Positions 61,623 to 64,000 of a stretch of DNA of 64,000 nt are shown one piece after another (the stretch's first letter is position 1; the number at the start of each line of letters is the position of its first letter). The position numbers and the translations under genes were made by a program. Origin of the DNA: Corynebacterium tuberculostearicum SK141 (GTDB lineage Bacteria > Actinomycetota > Actinomycetes > Mycobacteriales > Mycobacteriaceae); assembly GCF_000175635.1 (NCBI RefSeq), contig NZ_ACVP01000020.1, positions 19,782 through 83,781 of the forward strand, in the 5' to 3' direction. The notes below the pieces were generated by a model, which was given only the letters and a program-made list of their open reading frames with translations, was not told where the DNA came from and ran no database searches.

Positions 61623-62911
61623 TTTAAATTCTCAATCCACTCAACCAATTTTTTAACTTCTCCAGGAACGACGGTTTCCCGTTGTGATTCCACCCACATG
61701 CCCCCTTTCTTTGCAATCGAAAGCCGAGAAGGGTTTTTGTACAAAGCAGTCCAAAGCTCAGCAAGCTCAAGTGGATTTTCCGGCGAAACGGTATCGCCCG
61801 CTTCGAGCAAATTAATAATTCGAGCAGTCTCACCTTTAACAACACCAGAAATATGGATTCCGACCGACATTAATTCATAGGTCTTGGAGGGAACTGCTCT
61901 ATCTAGCGGTTCCCAATCGGTTAAATGAACTAATGCAGTATCAGCCCACTCATAGAATCCCACAATCTCCGCAGCGGAACGCACCTTGTAGAAACTAGCG
62001 TTCACTTCCCTCATAGCTGCATAAGTCTGAAGTTCTCCTTCTGCGGCACCCCCGCCGACAAAGACAAGTTCGACTGGGGTTCCTTGGTTCTGGGCAATTA
62101 CAGCCGCATCAACCGCATTTCTCAGATTTTGTGCTCGTCCCAGCGTTCCGGCATAAAGGACTCGCAGCGAATGAGCGTCAAAAGAATGCCTTTTAACTGC
62201 CTTCGGCGTGCTAGCCGGAAAAACGTTTCTAATTGTTGTGACTAACTGCTGACGTTGACCGGTAAGCCCATTTGACCGCTTGTTCAGTAATTGCGCTTCG
62301 AGATCTTCAGAAGTCACTATAATCGCGTTGGCACGCTCGAGTAGCGCATCCAGCCCTTTTTCGACAAGCCAACTTAAAATGCGAATCGGACCCAAATTAA
62401 GAACTTTTTCATGCCACGACCGAGTTCCCAACGCTCGATTCCAATTTCGATGCTCTTTCATGAGGTCCGGCCAAGCATCTCGAAGATCAATCACGTACGG
62501 AACTCCAAGTACTCGCGCTACAAGAAAAGATACAACGGCAGTCGGCAATGCAGGAACTGTTCCAACTACTGCATCTACTTGACGGATTTGACCCCTATTT
62601 CTAGCCACCGTAATTAACGCCCCTACAGCAATAAAAGCCTGCGAAAACGCACGGCCTGCCAAGGACTCACCGGAATAAAGAAAGGGGCTACGGTAAATTT
62701 CTTCCCCCGCCGGACCAGTTTCAATTTGAGCGTTTGGAAGAAAAGACTTCAAGGAGTCTTTAAACCCAAGCTTTCGCCGATAATTTGGCGGAGGCGCCAC
62801 AACCGAGATATCACCACCTGCTTCGGAGAAAATATTACTCAACCATGTCCAACGCCGCTGTGGGACACCATTCTCTGGATACCAAAACTGCGAAAGGACA
62901 AGAAGCCTCAT
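61619..62911 (-). CDS. Glycosyltransferase family 4 protein (WbuB-like)
   Basis: The 430-aa protein starts MRLLVLSQFWYPENGVPQRR, the WbuB/FnlC-like GT4 N-terminus, and has RVLYAGTLGRAQNLRNAVDA, ELVFVGGGAAEGEL and AVPSKTYELMSVGI with the donor-binding Glu. Relatives transfer N-acetylfucosamine-type sugars. ATG 62911 follows GGAGGT at 8 bp. It is the first gene of the minus-strand part of the locus. Confidence 0.9.
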   Translation of the reverse strand: MRLLVLSQFWYPENGVPQRRWTWLSNIFSEAGGDISVVAPPPNYRRKLGFKDSLKSFLPNAQIETGPAGEEIYRSPFLYSGESLAGRAFSQAFIAVGALITVARNRGQIRQVDAVVGTVPALPTAVVSFLVARVLGVPYVIDLRDAWPDLMKEHRNWNRALGTRSWHEKVLNLGPIRILSWLVEKGLDALLERANAIIVTSEDLEAQLLNKRSNGLTGQRQQLVTTIRNVFPASTPKAVKRHSFDAHSLRVLYAGTLGRAQNLRNAVDAAVIAQNQGTPVELVFVGGGAAEGELQTYAAMREVNASFYKVRSAAEIVGFYEWADTALVHLTDWEPLDRAVPSKTYELMSVGIHISGVVKGETARIINLLEAGDTVSPENPLELAELWTALYKNPSRLSIAKKGGMWVESQRETVVPGEVKKLVEWIENLK

Positions 62912-62949
62912 CTGTCCGCACCTCCAATTTGAGCAATATCTATTTTGAC

Positions 62950-62955
62950 ATCGTA
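62950..62955 (-). promoter_or_regulatory. Candidate -10 of the glycosyltransferase operon
   Basis: TACGAT on the minus strand fits TANNNT, about 40 bp before ATG 62911, in an AT-rich stretch. Confidence 0.4.
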
Positions 62956-63140
62956 CATCAGACCTATAAGAACATGTGCACGTTGCCGCCTCTGAAATTT
63001 CTAGAGTGCAGCAATTAAGCATGGAAGGACAGCAAACAAATTGTTCCCTCTACCTGCAGATTTGTCACCACAGCAATGTTGCCTATATAGTTAATCCTCG
63101 TTGCACAGAGAACAGCGAGTTCGATGTACAGCATACGCAT

Positions 63141-63213
63141 TCCTCCATAGCTCAGTTGGCAGAGCATTCGACTGTTAATCGAAGGGTCACTGGTTCGAGC
63201 CCAGTTGGAGGAG
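63141..63213 (+). tRNA. tRNA-Asn (GTT)
   Basis: A 73-nt cloverleaf: acceptor TCCTCCA/TGGAGGA, D-arm GCTCAGTTGGCAGAGC, anticodon loop CTGTTAA (GTT), T-arm ACTGGTTCGAGCCCAGT, discriminator G. It stands at the border between the polysaccharide locus and prophage-like genes. Confidence 0.96.
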
Positions 63214-63223
63214 CAGATAATTT

Positions 63224-63270
63224 ACCCCCTTCTACCGGCGAATATGCTGGTGGGAGGGGGTTTCTGCTTT
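63224..63270 (+). terminator. Terminator after tRNA-Asn
   Basis: ACCCCCT (63224-63230) pairs with AGGGGGT (63255-63261), followed by TTCTGCTTTT. Confidence 0.6.
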
Positions 63271-63328
63271 TCAGGCTATGCCGTGGTTTACGGTGGTTTC
63301 CTGTCACAAATGCAGTGGAAATGCATGG

Positions 63329-63350
63329 CCGTTTTAGCCCCCTAAAACGG
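63329..63350. repeat. Perfect 9-bp palindrome
   Basis: CCGTTTTAG-CCCC-CTAAAACGG lies between tRNA-Asn and the prophage-like genes and is followed by an A-run. It may be part of a bidirectional terminator. Confidence 0.6.
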
Positions 63351-63385
63351 AAAAAGCCCCCCCACCCCGCGCAGCGGGTGCGGGT
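63351..63385 (-). terminator. Terminator of the prophage-like genes
   Basis: On the minus strand, CCCGCACCCGC pairs imperfectly with GCGGGGTGGGGG and runs into CTTTTT. Confidence 0.6.
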
Positions 63386-63389
63386 CAGT

Positions 63390-63746
63390 TTAGAAGTCGT
63401 TCTCTAGCTCGTCAGGAATCGGCATATCGGCGACGCTTTCAGGGTGCTTTAATCTCCACTGGCGGATGTGGTTCACCGCTATAAAATACCGGCTTTTCCA
63501 CACCTCCAGTTTGTCGCGTAGCTCCGCAATCTCGCCCCGCATCTCCGCAATGGATTTGTCGCGGGCTTCCAGCTGCTCATTCGTCCACACACGAATGCTT
63601 TTGGTAAACGATTCCCACCCGGGGCCTCGGGCTTCGATTTCCGTCTTTTTCTTCTGGCTTTTCTCCGTCAGGTGAGTACCAATGAGGGTGCCGAGCACAC
63701 CAATCACGCCGACGATGATGGTTGCCAGCGGCCCGTCTACGGGCAT
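63390..63746 (-). CDS. Small phage-like membrane protein
   Basis: The 118-aa protein has one N-terminal helix (PLATIIVGVIGVLGTLIGTHL), then a charged coiled-coil-like region (ARDKSIAEMRGEIAELRDKL) and a hydrophilic tail. Such proteins are frequent near holin and lysin genes in corynebacterial and mycobacterial prophages. ATG 63746 is preceded by GGAGGT at 8 bp. Confidence 0.6.
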   Translation of the reverse strand: MPVDGPLATIIVGVIGVLGTLIGTHLTEKSQKKKTEIEARGPGWESFTKSIRVWTNEQLEARDKSIAEMRGEIAELRDKLEVWKSRYFIAVNHIRQWRLKHPESVADMPIPDELENDF

Positions 63747-63751
63747 GCCCG

Positions 63752-64000
63752 TCACCTCCCATCGACCAGCTTCATCTCATTACTCTGCCCTCGGGCGTAG
63801 GCGTAGAGGGTCATGGCGGCGATACCGATGTAGCCGAGAGAGGACACCCAAGCGCGGGTGAGGTCACCAAAGATGGTGGCGAAAATGAAGCTGAGTGCCC
63901 ACATGGAATGCAGTCCCACAACAGCCCCCACGGCGGCAGGCACCAACCCGTGCCACTTGACGGCGCATAGGCACAGCGCTCCCATGAAAAGCCACACCAC
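63752..64000 (-). CDS. Holin-like membrane protein (partial)
   Basis: The visible 82 residues contain two or three membrane helices (VWLFMGALCLCAVKW, LVPAAVGAVVGLHSMWALSFIFAT, YIGIAAMTLYAYA) and end in a short hydrophilic tail. The frame is open at the window edge, so the N-terminus may lie outside. Its end lies 5 bp before the next gene. Size and context fit a prophage holin or holin-associated protein, but this is inference. Confidence 0.5.
   Translation of the reverse strand: MVWLFMGALCLCAVKWHGLVPAAVGAVVGLHSMWALSFIFATIFGDLTRAWVSSLGYIGIAAMTLYAYARGQSNEMKLVDGR

Noticed and set aside
62976..63407. 143-codon plus-strand open frame
   Set aside because: It reads through tRNA-Asn and its terminator; no protein similarity.

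Overview
The window is a piece of a Corynebacterium chromosome. Supporting signs are the conserved run around aceE (RNB ribonuclease, rnpB, RNase H/phosphatase, zinc-ribbon protein, Nif3, LMW phosphatase, SURF1, DUF3052, aceE), an MscCG-type mechanosensitive channel with the extra C-terminal membrane segment known from the glutamate exporter of C. glutamicum, actinobacterial -10 elements (TANNNT), and GC-rich core genes. The species cannot be fixed from the sequence alone.

Layout. 1-13.4 kb is core genome: a divergent GHMP kinase (cut by the window edge), RNA processing genes with the RNase P RNA, a Nif3/zinc-ribbon/RNase H operon, a phosphatase-SURF1 pair, tRNA-Val, aceE, and a divergent hydrolase / ACP-HAD pair. 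13.5-23.2 kb holds housekeeping and envelope genes: serine hydrolase, Tat-exported PhoD phosphodiesterase, Old Yellow Enzyme, MscCG homologue, TRIC-like membrane protein, lipoproteins, a CAT-anticodon tRNA and an intergenic repeat block at 15.26-15.43 kb.

23.27-34.34 kb is a complete type I-E CRISPR-Cas locus: an array of 26 repeats and 25 spacers (leader on the cas2 side, degenerate at the far end) and the minus-strand operon cas3-cas8e-cse2-cas7-cas5-cas6e-cas1-cas2. Upstream of cas3, on the opposite strand, lies what looks like a one-spacer pseudo-array. Two degenerate repeats sit exactly 61 bp apart, which is the period of the main array. The first keeps the 5'-handle half, and the second keeps the Cas6e hairpin followed by a T-run. 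Its 33-nt pseudospacer begins with an 11-nt perfect seed match to the cas3 upstream region, next to an AAC motif that fits the base preference seen in the main array. This is the expected anatomy of a Cas-regulating RNA (CreR/CreA type) that would steer Cascade to its own promoter. It is the most interesting signal in the window.

34.5-37 kb is an ascorbate-type PTS (IIA-IIB fusion and IIC) with a palindromic operator. 37.6-49.8 kb is an accessory, partly decayed region: a Panacea-Doc toxin-antitoxin pair, an ohr locus in which ohrR has lost its N-terminus and is joined to the tail of another ohr copy, a frameshifted DUF726-type hydrolase, a relic of a Wadjet (JetC/JetD) anti-plasmid system, an XRE-ImmA/IrrE gene with an unknown partner, a GmrSD-like DUF262 nuclease, a third ohr relic and two IS3-family relics.

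50.2-62.9 kb is a surface-polysaccharide locus, more AT-rich than the core: a WecC-like UDP-ManNAc dehydrogenase, an asparagine-synthase-like protein, an ABC-2 polysaccharide exporter, one GT2 and three GT4 glycosyltransferases, an alpha/beta-hydrolase-like protein and a membrane protein. After it come tRNA-Asn and two small membrane genes that look like the lysis end of a prophage running off the right edge.
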